Assembly (NCBI GenBank): GCA_051294375.1 | Contig: CM119270.1 | Coordinates: 3,960,301-4,024,300 of the forward strand | Source: Paraspadella gotoi | Taxonomy: Eukaryota > Chaetognatha | Reading direction: 5' to 3' | DNA length: 64,000 nt | In this document: positions 46,440 through 57,576 of the stretch, piece after piece | Layout: each line of letters opens with the position of its first letter | How positions within the stretch are numbered: the stretch's first letter is position 1 | The notes under the pieces: model-generated | Told to the model about the DNA's origin: nothing | Databases searched by the model: none | The model's input: only the letters and a program-made list of their open reading frames with translations | Program-made: the position numbers and the translations under genes

Positions 46440-47137
46440 TAAGGCGTAGTTGAAAGTTACGTACGAAAATTCTAAAGGTCAATTATGAACAAGCATACCG
46501 ATCAGTGAACTTAATTTGTAGAGAGAGAAAGAATAATTTTATGTTTGTTTGAATTGTTTCGCAGTAGGCTATATTATATATGAGTGCGTGATCCGTGTAT
46601 AAAAAGTGCATAAAAGAATTTCAGAAATAGGCGTTTTCGTTAGTGTTTGATTGCCAGATGTTGAATTGCGCTTCGTCAAAAGTTGATATAAGAAAATGGA
46701 TAGAATTATTTTTAAAAATTCTTTCATTAAGTTGGGTTAAAAATTAGCAAAAACGTTATGTTAATGAGTATGAAAGAGTTAGAGTTGTCAGCGCTGTAAG
46801 GAATATAGGGCTTTGTTTCTAATTGTTTGAGCCACTTAATGGAAGGAGAATTTTAAGAAAGAGTTATATTTCTTTTTTATCAACGTTTTTATGAGGATCC
46901 AAATCTGCAAAAAAGAAGATCTTTAGAAAAAACTGTTTTGAAATTTTTAAGCATTGTATTGATTAGTGATAGTTAGTAAATGGATGGCCGTACTGCGGTT
47001 AGAATTGTTAAGAATTTATTAGTAGATTTTGTTTTGTATACATAAATGTTCAGTTGAGTATGAATGTTGTGTCGTTGCCTCACTTAGAATGTTTAGATGT
47101 AAAGTTAGAGATTTTAGAAATTTTATACGCGCTGGTA
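46440..47137 (+). mobile_element. hAT-like non-autonomous element (MITE), copy 2
   Basis: Starts TAAGGCGTAGTTGAAAGTT and ends with a noisy TACGC...GGTA version of ACTACGCCTTA. The interior aligns with 35,509-36,146 throughout, for example TTTCGCAGTAGGCTAT, with frequent one-base insertions. The unoccupied site in S1 is GTGTGCAA (15,124-15,131). The flanks here are GTGGCAA and GTGGTGCAA, consistent with an 8-bp duplication blurred by read errors. Confidence 0.7.
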
Positions 47138-49150
47138 GGTGGTGCAAGTGGCAGAGTTGGCTAGTGGCCCAAGGTGAAGAGTGGTAGGAGGGTGGCAAGT
47201 GGCAAGGTAAGAGTGGCAGAGGTGGAAAGGTGGCAAAGGGTGAAGTGTTGGCAGAGGTGGCCAGTGGGCTGAGGCCCGAGAGTGACAGAGGCGGGGTGCA
47301 GAGGTAGAAGAAGGTGAAGGTGGCAATGGGTGACAAGTGGCAAAGGTGAAGGTGGCATGAGTCGGCGGTTGGGGTAAAGTGAAGATGGCGAAAGAGGGCG
47401 GGTGGCAAAGTGGCCAAGGCTAAACGACCATTGCGCCCAGCGGTCTCCGTGTTTTGCCCGCGTCGACCGACCGACCGACCGACCGACGGACCGGACCGAC
47501 CGACGACCGACCCATCCATTCCGGATTCTTACACCCATTTCGTCGTTCGTCGTCGTCGTCGTCGTCGGTCGGACGTCGTCGTGTTGCATGCGTCGTCGTC
47601 GTCGTCGTGCGTTCGATGATTCTCCCTTTGGTTATTGCGTTGGTAACTCAATTTTGTGGGCTTAAGCGATGTGTTAGTCTTACGTGCCATTTGTTATCGG
47701 GTTAAAATCGATTTTTAGTCCATGCGTCGTCGGGTCATGCGTCTTCTTCTTCGGTCGTCATTCGTTGTCGGCCGATCGTCTTCGTCGGTCTGTGTCGGTT
47801 GTCGTTGTCGTCGTCGTGCGTCGTCGCATCGGTCATGCGTCGATCGGTCGTCGTCATCTTCCTCGTCATCGTCTTAATTTGTCGTCATCATCGTCGTCGT
47901 TGTTCATCGTTCTTAATCGTCGTCGGTTGTCATCGTCTTAATCGTCTTCATCATCGTCTTCGTTCGTCATCAGTCCTCATCTCCTGCCCCTTCGCAATCG
48001 TCCTCATTTGAGATCTTCAAGAAATTTAAGATGAATTTTTGAAGCAAAAGAAGAAAAATCGAAGCCAGAAAAAGATTTCCCGCCAAACGAGGGAATTCTT
48101 TTCTCTTGGAGTCAAATCCTAAGACGATTGTAGGGGTCAGAGAGGAATGGAGCGCCAGCGCCTTGTTTTGACAGTTTAGTTTAGGTTTCGTTTCGGATGT
48201 TTTTTCGTTTTGTGTTTTCGAAGGCTGTTGCGGGGCAAATTGTTGTTAAATGAAGATTTTTTTGTAATATATGAAAGTGGTCTTTTGAGTGAGTTTTTAT
48301 TAGAGGTGAGACATCGGCGAGATCGGAGAAATCTTAAAATAATTTCTTGAGGGTGACGTAGTATGAAAATGTATATAAAACGTTTAATAAATAAGATGCG
48401 TGTTTTTTCCCTTATCGTGGGTCAATGAGAAAAGTTTTGCCAAAACATTTGCCCGAGAACCCAAACTTGAAGGAACCTTAAAGAATCCAAGGACCGCCGA
48501 GAAAAAAATAAAAAAAAAAAAAAAAAAAAAAAGAAAAACAAAAAAATCAAAGATCCAACTTCATTACTTGGTGACTACAAGACCCCAAAAACTCGATGGA
48601 GTCCAAGACCGCCGAGGCTGCGGAGAAACGAGAGGGGTCTGGAGGTCAGCGTCGACGAAGTAAGCGTGAAACGGACTCGGCGTCGACGACGATTCTCGAT
48701 TCACGTGAGAAGTCTTTGGCGTTAATGATTGCTGTCGAGGCGACCTGAGAGTTCGGTCAGGAGTAGGGTAAGGTAAGTGTTAAATTAAGATTAGAAAACC
48801 AGGCGTCAAGGAAATTTTTGGGGTAACGATTCTAGGTTTCGCGTTGACGAAAAGCTCGAGAGCCCCGGTTTGTGAGCGTGAGAGTGGTGAGGTCATTAAA
48901 AGTCACTGCGGTGGAGGCGCCGAAGGGGAGGTAGGGAAACGGTGTTTTTGGTTGAAAAGTAATTACCCAACGACGAGTTTCGTGTCACAAAAAAAGCGGG
49001 GGCGGTGCAGGGGGGGCGGGAGGAAGTGGTCAGTGGAGTTTGGATCAAAGTTCAAGTTCCGCTTTCGGCGCCAAAGTGAGTTAGTGACTTTTTCTCCCCT
49101 TTTTTTCGAACCGGAACTGGATTTTTAGTTTGCTCCTCGAAGTACTCGCG
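47138..49150. repeat. block S, noisy copy 3
   Basis: Collinear with 15,115-16,975 (GTGGCAAAG repeats, GTC triplets, E-box segment, GCGCCAAAGTGAGTTAGTG) but with many extra bases. GACCGACCGACC repeats at 47,467-47,510 are expanded here compared with S1. Confidence 0.82.
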
Positions 49151-50155
49151 TCATCAACTCTATAATGTTTATTTTCTTGTTGTCTGTCTTCGGGTGGGCT
49201 GTGTCGTGTCTTCGGGGGGCGTCGGGCGTGGGGTATGGTGGCTGTTCCAGTCGTGTTTGGGCTGTTCGCAGCGAGTAGCGTTGAAAGAGATGTGCGAGTG
49301 GTGAAAAAACCTTCAAAAATCTAAGCACTTTAACGCGCTCCTTCATAAATCCTAAAACTATAAGAATAAAATACTAATTTATTCGGATGTCATTGTGCAT
49401 GTCGATTGTAGTGTGCAATTTCAGGTATAAATTGATAGAGTTGCACTACTCCGCTTCAGCACTGTGTTCTGGTTTGTCTTTTTTTATATATGGAGTCAAT
49501 ATCCTATACAAATAAAATTTCTCAACTGGGTATTTATAAAGTTTCCGTTTTGTTGTTCCTCCCTTGTTTGCATCTTTTTCTTTCTGCTTTTTACTTCAAC
49601 ATCTAATAAATATTCTGCGCTTATCTCAATTTTTATATCTAATTTCTTCTTATTTTTAAACCCAAAAAATAATAGGCTAAGGATTATTACATGTACTTTC
49701 TGGGTGGTGGTGTCTTTTGGCGTCTGCTCTATGTTCTGTGTGATCGGCGAAGTGGGGTATAGTTTGCGTGGCCTATTTTTCTGACAACTCCACATTTTTG
49801 TTCCCCTATCTTTGTTAAAATGGAGATCGGTGCGGTACCGGAGTGGATGCCGTTTGAGGGGTCGGGAGAGATGTGTTAGGACCGCGTGTGAATCCGGGGT
49901 GGAGGACGCATGAGATGCGGGCGGAGAGACGGCGCTGGGGAGGATCTCTCTAATCTTATCCCTCAATCCTTGAGGGGTAGGGGAGGTATATATAGGGCGA
50001 TATGGGGGTAGGGGGGTGGAGGGGTGAGGGGGTAGGGTATATTATCGTGAATGCTAATCAGCAACTATTCTTGATCGCCTAACCCTAAACTATACGGGGT
50101 GGCGGTGAGGAGTGAGGAGGAGAGTGCGGGTGCTGGGCGTGGCGGGGTGCGTCTT
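49128..50155. repeat. degenerate palindrome element plus noisy copy of 58,130-58,970
   Basis: Begins with TTTGCTCCTCGAAGTACTCGCG and keeps AATCCTAAAACTATAAGAATAAAA. It then follows 58,500-58,970 (TTTTTGTTCC, ATCTCTCTAATCTTATCCCTC, CCTAACCCTAAACTATA), with G-rich stretches (49,830-49,945 and 49,975-50,037) absent from the clean copy. No credible gene is seen. Confidence 0.6.
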
Positions 50156-50543
50156 CGTCGTCATCATCGTCATCTCCTCCCCTTCGCAATCGTCCTCATT
50201 TGAGATCTTCCAAGAAATTAAGATGAATTTTTGAAGCAAAAGAGAAAAATCGAAGCCAGAAAAGATTTTTCCCGCCAAACGAGGGAATCTCTTTCCTTTG
50301 GAGGTCAAATCTAAACGATTTGGGGTCAGAGAGGAAATGGGAGCGCCAGGCGCCTTGTTTGACAGTTTAGTTTAGTTTCGTTTCGGATGTTTTTTTGTTT
50401 TGTGTTTCGAGGCTGTTCGGGGCAAATTGTTTAAATGAAGATTTTTTTTAATATATGAAAGTTGTCTTTTATGAGTTTTTATTAATGTGAGACATCGGCG
50501 AATCGAGAAATCTTAAAATATATTTCTTGTAGGTACGTATATG
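50156..50543. repeat. clean fragment of block S
   Basis: Matches 15,850-16,240 with few differences, from TCATCATCGTCATCTCCTCC to TATTTCTTGTAGG, and ends at a 25-base N run (50,544-50,568). It duplicates sequence already present in S3 (47,980-48,370), so it may be the true contig end behind a gap fill. Confidence 0.85.
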
Positions 50544-50568
50544 NNNNNNNNNNNNNNNNNNNNNNNNN
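50544..50568. other. assembly gap (25 N)
   Basis: Fixed-size N run before the polypyrimidine tract. Confidence 0.99.
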
Positions 50569-51470
50569 TATTCCTTTTTTTTTTTTTCTATTCTTTCTTT
50601 CCTTTCTATTCTTTTTTTCCTTTCTATTCTTTCTTTCCTTTCAATTCGTTTCCTTTCCTTCTATTCTTTCTTTCCTTTCTACATTCTTTCTTTCCTTTCT
50701 TTTCTTTCTTTCCTTTCTATTCTTTTTTCTTTCTATTCTTTCTTTTTTTTTCATTTTCTTTCTTTTTTTCTTTTCCTTTCTTTCCTTATAATTCCTTTAT
50801 CTTTCTTTTCAAGTATTACTAAATTATTCTAACTCATATCAATTTCCACATTTCTATATTCTTCTTTTTCTTCATATTACCACTATAAACTTTCTTTTTT
50901 TATTCTTTCTTTCACTTTCTATTCCGACACTCTTTCCTTCAATTCTTTCTTATCCTTTCTATGTGCCTTCCTTCTTTCTTTTTTCCTTTCCTTTCCTTCT
51001 ATCTTTCTTTCCTTTCTATTTCTTTCTTTCCTTTCTATTCTTATACTTTTTTTCTTTTCTTTCTATTCCTTTCTATTCTTTCTTTTCCTTTCTTTCTTTT
51101 CCTTCTATCTTTCTTTCCTTTCTATTTCTTTCTTTCTTTCTATCACATCCACTTTTCTTTTTAATTCTTTCTTTCCTTTCTATCAGAAGGTCTATGTATA
51201 CCAATTTATTAATTCAAGAATTTCTTTCTTTCACATTTCTATTAATCCTTTCTTCCTATCTTATTGTCTTTAGTTTGCGCTTTCTTTTTCTTGTCTATTC
51301 TTTCGTTTCTTTCTATTCTTTTATTTCTTCTTCCTTTCTTTTCTTGTTTCGTGTTCATGTTTTGTTTGCGTGACCGCAGTTCGGTGACTTTTTGTCCTCT
51401 TTTCTCCATTTCGTTGTTTTTACGTGTATTTTCTGACAGATTTTTTATACCTATAATATAGTGTTATTTA
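50569..51470 (+). repeat. polypyrimidine (TTTCTTTCCTTTCTATTC)n tract
   Basis: About 600 bases of imperfect TTTCTTTCC and TTCTATTC units, decaying toward 51,470. Phe/Ser-rich frames of up to 136 codons are artefacts. Confidence 0.88.
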
Positions 51471-52100
51471 AAAAGAAACTAATTCAGGTCTGTGTTCCGG
51501 ATGCGCTCTAAGGGTGTCTATTCTAGGTCTGTTTGTGCTTTTCGCTCTTCCCTAGCCATTTTCGGAGCGGTTTTTTTTCTTGTCCATAACCCCATGAAGC
51601 AGCTCAACTAACTGGCGAGTTTTGAGTATCTTTGGACATCTCCAGACGACCAGAACAGTTACCGACCTGACCTGATCCTGACACATCAGAACGGTCGACG
51701 AGAGTGACTTAGAGAGTTTAGCTTCCCGCGATGTCAAGCGGCGCAACTAAATACTTGCACCTATATGCGGAAGGGTATAATTATTAAAATCTGCTTTGCA
51801 ATTTAAAAATGCCGACTTGTCGATTCTTTCTTACTGGTATCTGTGATGTGAGGTTTCAGGTTCCGCCATACGCTCGCTTTGTCGTGTGTCTATTTGTTTT
51901 TTTTGAGCCTTGTCTATTAGTTGAGAGTCTGAGGGGTTCTATTCTTCTTTCATTTCTATTCTTCTTCTTTTTCTTATGTTTATAATTAATTTTTTTTTTT
52001 CAATTTGATTTTTGTTTTTAGTATCAAATTTGCCAAATCCAGAGATTTTTCTTATGCGCTTTTTTTATGTTTTTTATCGACTAAAGTCTGATTTATTTCT
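51471..52100. other. unique spacer with weak coding-like stretch
   Basis: Mixed-composition DNA. At 51,552-51,746 both strands read as short frames of ordinary composition (64 codons on the minus strand), with no recognised motif. The remainder is AT-rich. Confidence 0.35.
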
Positions 52101-52106
52101 TATTAG

Positions 52107-52914
52107 ACCCCTGGTAGTTTTAAAGAATTGAAGACTGAAGAAAATCTCAGGGAGGAATGTCCATTATAAGTGCTGATTTATAAAGAGTATCATTGACATG
52201 GAATTTCAAGGAAAGGTTTAATGAACAATTCAAATTAATATATTTTTTATATCTCAGAATTTGAAACTGAGACTATAATGTTTTTCGGATGTCAATATTT
52301 TGCGCTTCATCAAGGAAGTAGAGATCAAAGCAGAGCAAAAAGATATTTTAAAGTATGCAATTGTGGATTATTTTTCTAGTATGGAAAGTACATTGGAAAT
52401 GTAAGAATATCAATATTATTTTTTTAAATTATTTAGTTATTAAAAAAAAAGAATTTTTCAGTAACAGCAGTATTTCTGAGCGATACTCAAGGTGAGGTAC
52501 ATCCCAACTGATTGAAGGGGGTCTGGTCCAGTTTTGTAAAAAAGTAAGCAATTTTTTTTGAAATTGATAAGCGAATCTTTAACTATTTTTAATTGTTTTA
52601 AGGTATAATCTATAATAATTAAAAGATATTAATAATGAATTGGACATCTATAGGTAATAAAGAAAATAATTACATTTGTAAAGTGTAGATACATAAATTC
52701 TAACCATTATATTTTTAATAAATGCATCAGGTTATCAAAATTTGGCATGCCACAGAAAATTATTCAATCGACGAATAAAGAATTTTGTCAAAACCTGTCC
52801 AACAAATTCCTAAACTTAATTTTTCTCAACAATAAAAAAAAACTATATGATTGTACTATGATGGTGGCTGAAAATACAGAAGTATCGCCCCCGGGGACCT
52901 GTCACAATAGCTAG
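52107..52914 (+). CDS. candidate short multi-exon coding sequence or decayed retroelement
   Basis: Three exon-like pieces join in phase. Piece 52,279-52,400 ends at a donor GTAAGA (52,401). Piece 52,462-52,491 lies between acceptor TTTTTCAG and donor GTGAGG. Piece 52,731-52,914 follows acceptor ATGCATCAG and runs to a TAG. An optional earlier piece is 52,107-52,166, after TTTCTTATTAG. The joins give codons ATT and AGG and no internal stop within the last three pieces. Composition is Lys/Glu-rich and ordinary. The last piece begins with LSKFGMPQKIIQSTNKEF, which loosely resembles the FGxP...SDNGxEF block of retroelement integrases, but the catalytic Asp would be Thr. No start codon or promoter is assigned. 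Introns of 61 and 239 bases are small but possible in invertebrates. Confidence 0.3.
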
Positions 52915-53195
52915 ATGCCACAGTGTGACATTGCATGATATTGTAAATAATGTAATTTATGTTTATAAAATAGAGCGTAATGTCTGCCGTGTGAAGTTGG
53001 GTCATGTTATTTTTTTTATACCATGGTAACGTTCCGTTGCAAATCCAACGCGTTATTAGGTCATGTTTCTCGACATTGTTTACTGGTAGAAGGAAAAAAA
53101 ATAATAAGAATTTTTTCAAAAAAAAAACGCACAATCACGCAAGAGATCGTACAGAGAGAGAAAGCAGAGAGAGAGAGAGAGAAGCTGGACAGCAC
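52915..53195. other. unique AT-rich spacer
   Basis: No repeat unit or protein-like frame beyond short overlaps. It ends in an A-rich run and GA repeats (53,150-53,180). Confidence 0.45.
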
Positions 53196-53570
53196 GCCAT
53201 TTATTCGTCGACTTCATTTCATCTTCCTGTTTTTCGTCTTCCTTCATCGTCATTTTCATCTTCTTTCGTCGTCTTCGACATCTTTCGTCATTTTCGAAGT
53301 CATCGTCTATTCCGCGTTTTGTCCTTTGTTTCTTTGTCGTCAATTTCATCGTCGTTTTTGTCGTTTCTTTGTGGTCTTCTTCGTCGTCAGTTTTGTCTTC
53401 CTCTTCATCGTATTTATTGTTTCTCGTCCGTCATTATCGTCGACGTCGTTTTTGGTCGTACTTCTTATCGTCTCGTCGTCATTTTCGACGTGTCTACGAC
53501 GTCCTCTACGACGTCCTCTCGTAGTCATCTATGCCGTCGTGGAATCGTTTTCCTTCCTTGTTGTTGTCGT
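53196..53570 (+). repeat. degenerate GTC/TTC triplet tract
   Basis: Irregular CGTCGTC, TTTCGTC and CATCGTC words over about 370 bases. It resembles the GTC satellites of block S in composition but is not alignable to them. Frames of 205 and 233 codons (Phe/Ser/Arg/Val) are repeat-derived. Confidence 0.7.
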
Positions 53571-53766
53571 GGTTTTCTTCTACAATCATCAATCAGAAGC
53601 TTACGTAGAAGCCATTGCAGATTTTGCAGATTTACATTAATATGTCGCACCACGCTTATAAAAAAAATCCGAAAGAAGCGGTTTCTGATAATTTTGCGTT
53701 CCTAGCAATTTTTGCACCAGTAGCGCAGTAAATATTAAAAACCATGGATGATTTTTCTGAAACTGC

Positions 53767-53946
53767 CAGTGTTTGGTCTATCCAACCGCGGGCCGCGGAA
53801 CAAAGAAAATCCATAAAGGTCTACTAAAAAATACTGGAAATAAACACGGCGCTGTCTGAATTATTTTTAATATTTTTTTATTTATTTTGCGATATTTTAC
53901 TGTTATTGTATAAGTCAAATAAATATAGGGCAGCGATCATGCACTG
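53767..53946 (+). mobile_element. possible 180-bp hAT-like MITE
   Basis: The left end CAGTGTTTGGTCTATCC is followed by CAACCGCGGGCCGCGG, resembling the CAGTG...CCAACC...GG termini of hAT elements. The right end, read in reverse complement, starts CAGTGCATGATCGCTG. Terminal repeats agree at CAGTG and partly beyond. Flanks GAAACTGC and ATTCTATT do not form an 8-bp duplication, so the right end may be misplaced. Confidence 0.3.
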
Positions 53947-53979
53947 ATTCTATTCTGTGGTCTAGCCTATCTTTCAAGC

Positions 53980-54056
53980 ATGGAGAGAGAATGGAGAGAG
54001 ACAGAGAGAGAGACGGAGAGAGACGGAGAAGGAGAGGACGGAGAAAGAGAGAGCCT
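53980..54056 (+). repeat. (GA)n microsatellite
   Basis: Imperfect GAGAGA with GACGGA interruptions, about 75 bases. Confidence 0.85.
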
Positions 54057-54690
54057 GAACTCATTTTTAAAAACGATCAGAAAAAGGCAGCGGTGGGGGT
54101 ATATTCACACCACTCACGTCCACCATCCTTCAGCCAAATCCAACGACTTCACTCTGCGTTGGCAAAGGAACCGTCCTAGTAACAACCCGCCAGTGAACTG
54201 GGAGGCTGTCACTGAGGGTCGGAAGCCCCAAAGCCACTGTGAGATGTCCCATCCCATATGGCATCGTAAGCAACCCGGCTTGTTGCCATAAGCGGCCTGA
54301 TAATTTTTTTTTAGAAGAAAAAAAAAATCAGAATTTTTCAGGATGAAAAAATACCTATGCGTTTTTCGAATGACAGCTCTTTTGGGGATGAGCATCCGTT
54401 TCTAAACAACTCATTTTTTTTTATTATCAAATTTTTTTTGCCGTAGCGTTCGGAATGAACAATTGCAAACATTATCTACATGATAATTTCATCCATAAAC
54501 CGACAACCGTTAAACAAAAGTAATCGCCAAAAAGCAATCGCAAAAATCGCTCTATCAAAACCGACCAACTTTCCTTTAAAATCGAGCTCGTTTTGATCCA
54601 ACATGATTAGTACTATGCGTAGTACTAAGCTTTGAACGGCCACAGTGAGATCCAGGGCCTGATTTTTTCAGAAAAATCCCGTTCAGTTAA
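54057..54690. other. spacer with mixed-composition segment and small palindrome
   Basis: 54,100-54,300 is of even composition and readable on both strands for 93-103 codons without a recognised domain. It looks like part of a dispersed repeat. A perfect 9-bp stem with a 4-base loop (TTAGTACTA/TAGTACTAA) lies at 54,607-54,628. Confidence 0.35.
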
Positions 54691-55250
54691 AAATAATTTT
54701 TTATTATATTTGAATTATAAAAATATTTTTAAAAAATTATTTTGAATATTAAAATAATAATAATATAATTTTTTTATAATTTAAATATAAAATAAAATTA
54801 TTTTATAATAAAATATATATTATAGATTATATAATAATAATAAAAATAATAATATAATAAAAATAATAATTTATAATTAAAAAATAAAATTAAAAAATAA
54901 AATAATTTTTATTGTATTTATTATTATGTTTTATTATTATTATTTTATTATTAAAATTTAAAAAAATTAAATTTTTAAATTTATTAATATTTAATATGAT
55001 TATTATATTTTATTAAAATTAAAATTTATTTAATCTTATATTTTTTAATGTATACCATGATATAAAAAAACTCGCAGTTTAAAAAAATTAGTTGATTTTA
55101 TTTTATAAAATATATTTTTTTATACATATATATTATATAATATATAGTATTACCTTTCTCATAAAAAATTTTAATTAAAATTTATAATTAATATTTATAT
55201 AATTATTTTTATATATTATATAAAATATAAAAAAAAAATTTATTTTTCTA
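54690..55250. other. extremely AT-rich segment
   Basis: About 560 bases consisting almost wholly of A and T, with AATAATAATA and TATATAATATA words. No unit is regular enough to call a satellite. No coding potential. Confidence 0.8.
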
Positions 55251-55870
55251 GCATTTGGGACTCACAAGCAACACTGTGCGACGATTTTTGTTTTAATGAG
55301 TTTTTATTGGACTTTTTTTAAAATTGTGCATTATATGAGAAACGCTTTTGAATTAAGCCCGCGCTCTACCTGATTTGAATAGTAAAATCATTCAGTTTCT
55401 GTCAATTGTGTTCAAATTGAAAAAAATTGAAGGCTTGACCTATGCAGTTTTCACCTAAAAAACCAGTTATTTGATTGCTTTATCAAGCAATTAAGATTTT
55501 GCAAGATTTTAATTAGCATTTTTTCATCATGTAGAGAAGACAATAAGGTTTCGGAAAACTGTATTAATATGTATGATTTGGTCTTTTTTACTCAAGAGCC
55601 AGGAGGTTTTCTTTGAATAGGGAAAAAATGACTGACCAGTCTATTTAAATACCATTTGTTGGCATGATAAAATGGGAATTTCTCGATCGCGCTCTACCTC
55701 CATTGGCTTCCCAAGACGCCAAGCTTTCGAAATCTGCCCATAATTAATATAATTTTTTTTTGGGCGTGACTATGCAGTTTTGAATAGAAGTGAAAATATA
55801 AAGGAATCTTGATCGCGAGCTTCGATTCGAACGATGCTCATCTCTACTCTTTTCTAGCAAGCGCTTATAA
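55251..55870. other. unique spacer, nothing recognised
   Basis: AT-rich sequence. The word GCGCTCTACCT occurs twice (about 55,361 and 55,690) in otherwise dissimilar surroundings. Confidence 0.4.
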
Positions 55871-55939
55871 AATTGTCACCATGTACTGCATTAAATAATC
55901 TACAATATCTCTCAAATCCTCCTCTTCGTAAACCTACTT

Positions 55940-55965
55940 TTTACATTTCTCTCTTTCTTTTTTTC

Positions 55966-56009
<44 letters not shown>

Positions 56010-57000
56010 TCTCTCTTTCTCTCTCTCTCCCTCCCCTTTTAAATTTCTATCTTTTTTTAGTCGGATCTGCTTATTAACAGATCCCCACTTTATAATTTAT
56101 TTTTTTTTTTCCGTCGGTCCGCCTCTCAATCTTGTCGGGCATACACTATATCAAGTCAAACATCGAGTTATGATAAATTATGCAAAAAAAATGATATCGT
56201 CGGTCCGTCCCACCTTAGCAAAAAACACCAATAATGGATTAATGGGATTGGAATCAAAAAAATGAAAAAACGAAAGTCAATTTTTTTTTACTGGTTAAAT
56301 GCTTTAAATTATTAAAAATTTGATATAGAAATCAAGATGAACTTTGTATGTGTGTCGGAAAGTTTGTGATTAAGCTAGAATTATGAAGTTTTGATGGAAT
56401 ACGTGAATCAGAAATGAAAAAAAAAAAGACACATGTAGACTCTCTCTCTCTCATGCATTGGATTATCATCTACATCATTTTATTATGTTATTGATCTGTT
56501 TTGATTACAGTATGTTTGTCTCTTTGTCTCTCTCTCTTCTCTTTCTCTCACACATTGATATTTTTGATAAGACTGATTGATTGATTTCCGATCGTGATGG
56601 TATCAGAAAAATCCTTAACATCGCAATCACATTAAATTATTGCTGGCAGATCCGACACTGTTTTGCTCAAAACTTATTTTGATTCTTTTTTTTCTTTGCT
56701 TTCTCTTTCTCTCTCTCTTCTCTTTCTCTCTCCCTCTTTCTCCTCGTCATTCGTGTTCCTGCCTTTTCACATTTCTCTCTCTCTCTTTTTTTCTCTACTT
56801 CATCCTCATTCATGACCCTCTTTTACATTTCTTTCACTCTTCTCATCCTCTCTCTCTCCCCCTCACCTCCTCCTTCTCATTGTGTTCCTTTCATATTTTT
56901 TCATTTCTTATCTCTCATCTTTTCTCTTCTTAATCCCATTCATAGCCCTCCTTTTTACATTTCTTTCTCTTTCTCTTCTCTCTCCTCTCTCTCGCTCTAA
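55940..57000 (+). repeat. dispersed CT-rich tracts
   Basis: CT and TTTCTC tracts at 55,968-56,036, 56,440-56,452, 56,520-56,550 and 56,690-57,000, separated by AT-rich DNA. A TGGCAGATCCGACACTG piece near 56,644 resembles 928-945. Ser/Leu/Phe frames are artefacts. Confidence 0.7.
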
Positions 57001-57480
57001 GCGTGATCCTCTTTTTCTTTTATTGATGTATAGTGGGACAGACTTGACAAACAACATACTGAACAAGAAAGACTGACCAGACTGATCTATCATGATGCCA
57101 ACAGCATCTGGTTTATTATCAATAGGTAATTAATTGGCAATCAATAGTATCAATAGTTATCAGAAAAAGCCATAAAAGATTGCAACTTTTCAGATCAATC
57201 AGCCATTCCGCATTCATCCTGTAACTATTAAATTTTCTTGTTATCTATAAACATTTTTTAGCGGAGAAATACTGTAAGCGTTAATTTTTAAGGCTTTTAA
57301 AACTTTGAGTCATATGCTCGTACATCTGGCTTTAGAATCCAGTCCACTATGCTATAGGCAAATGCAATGTGTGTAAGTGGTTTAGCCTGAATATAAAATT
57401 TTGCGTTGTTGAAAAGATAAGAATAGTGACTTCTGTTCAAAGATGATCGCAGGTCAGAGAGTTCATTCACGAGACTTTGG
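57001..57480. other. unique spacer, nothing recognised
   Basis: AT-rich, non-repetitive. The minus-strand 64-codon frame at 57,297-57,491 has ordinary composition but no motif. Confidence 0.4.
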
Positions 57481-57544
57481 CCCCACTTCATATCTGGACG
57501 CCCAAAATGACACAGTCCCCTTAAAGAATCCAGACCGCCAGTAC

Positions 57545-57576
<32 letters not shown>

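Noticed and set aside
53004-53705. 233-codon and 205-codon plus-strand frames
   Set aside because: Overlapping frames over GTC/TTC triplets and GA repeats. Composition follows the repeat and no motif is seen.
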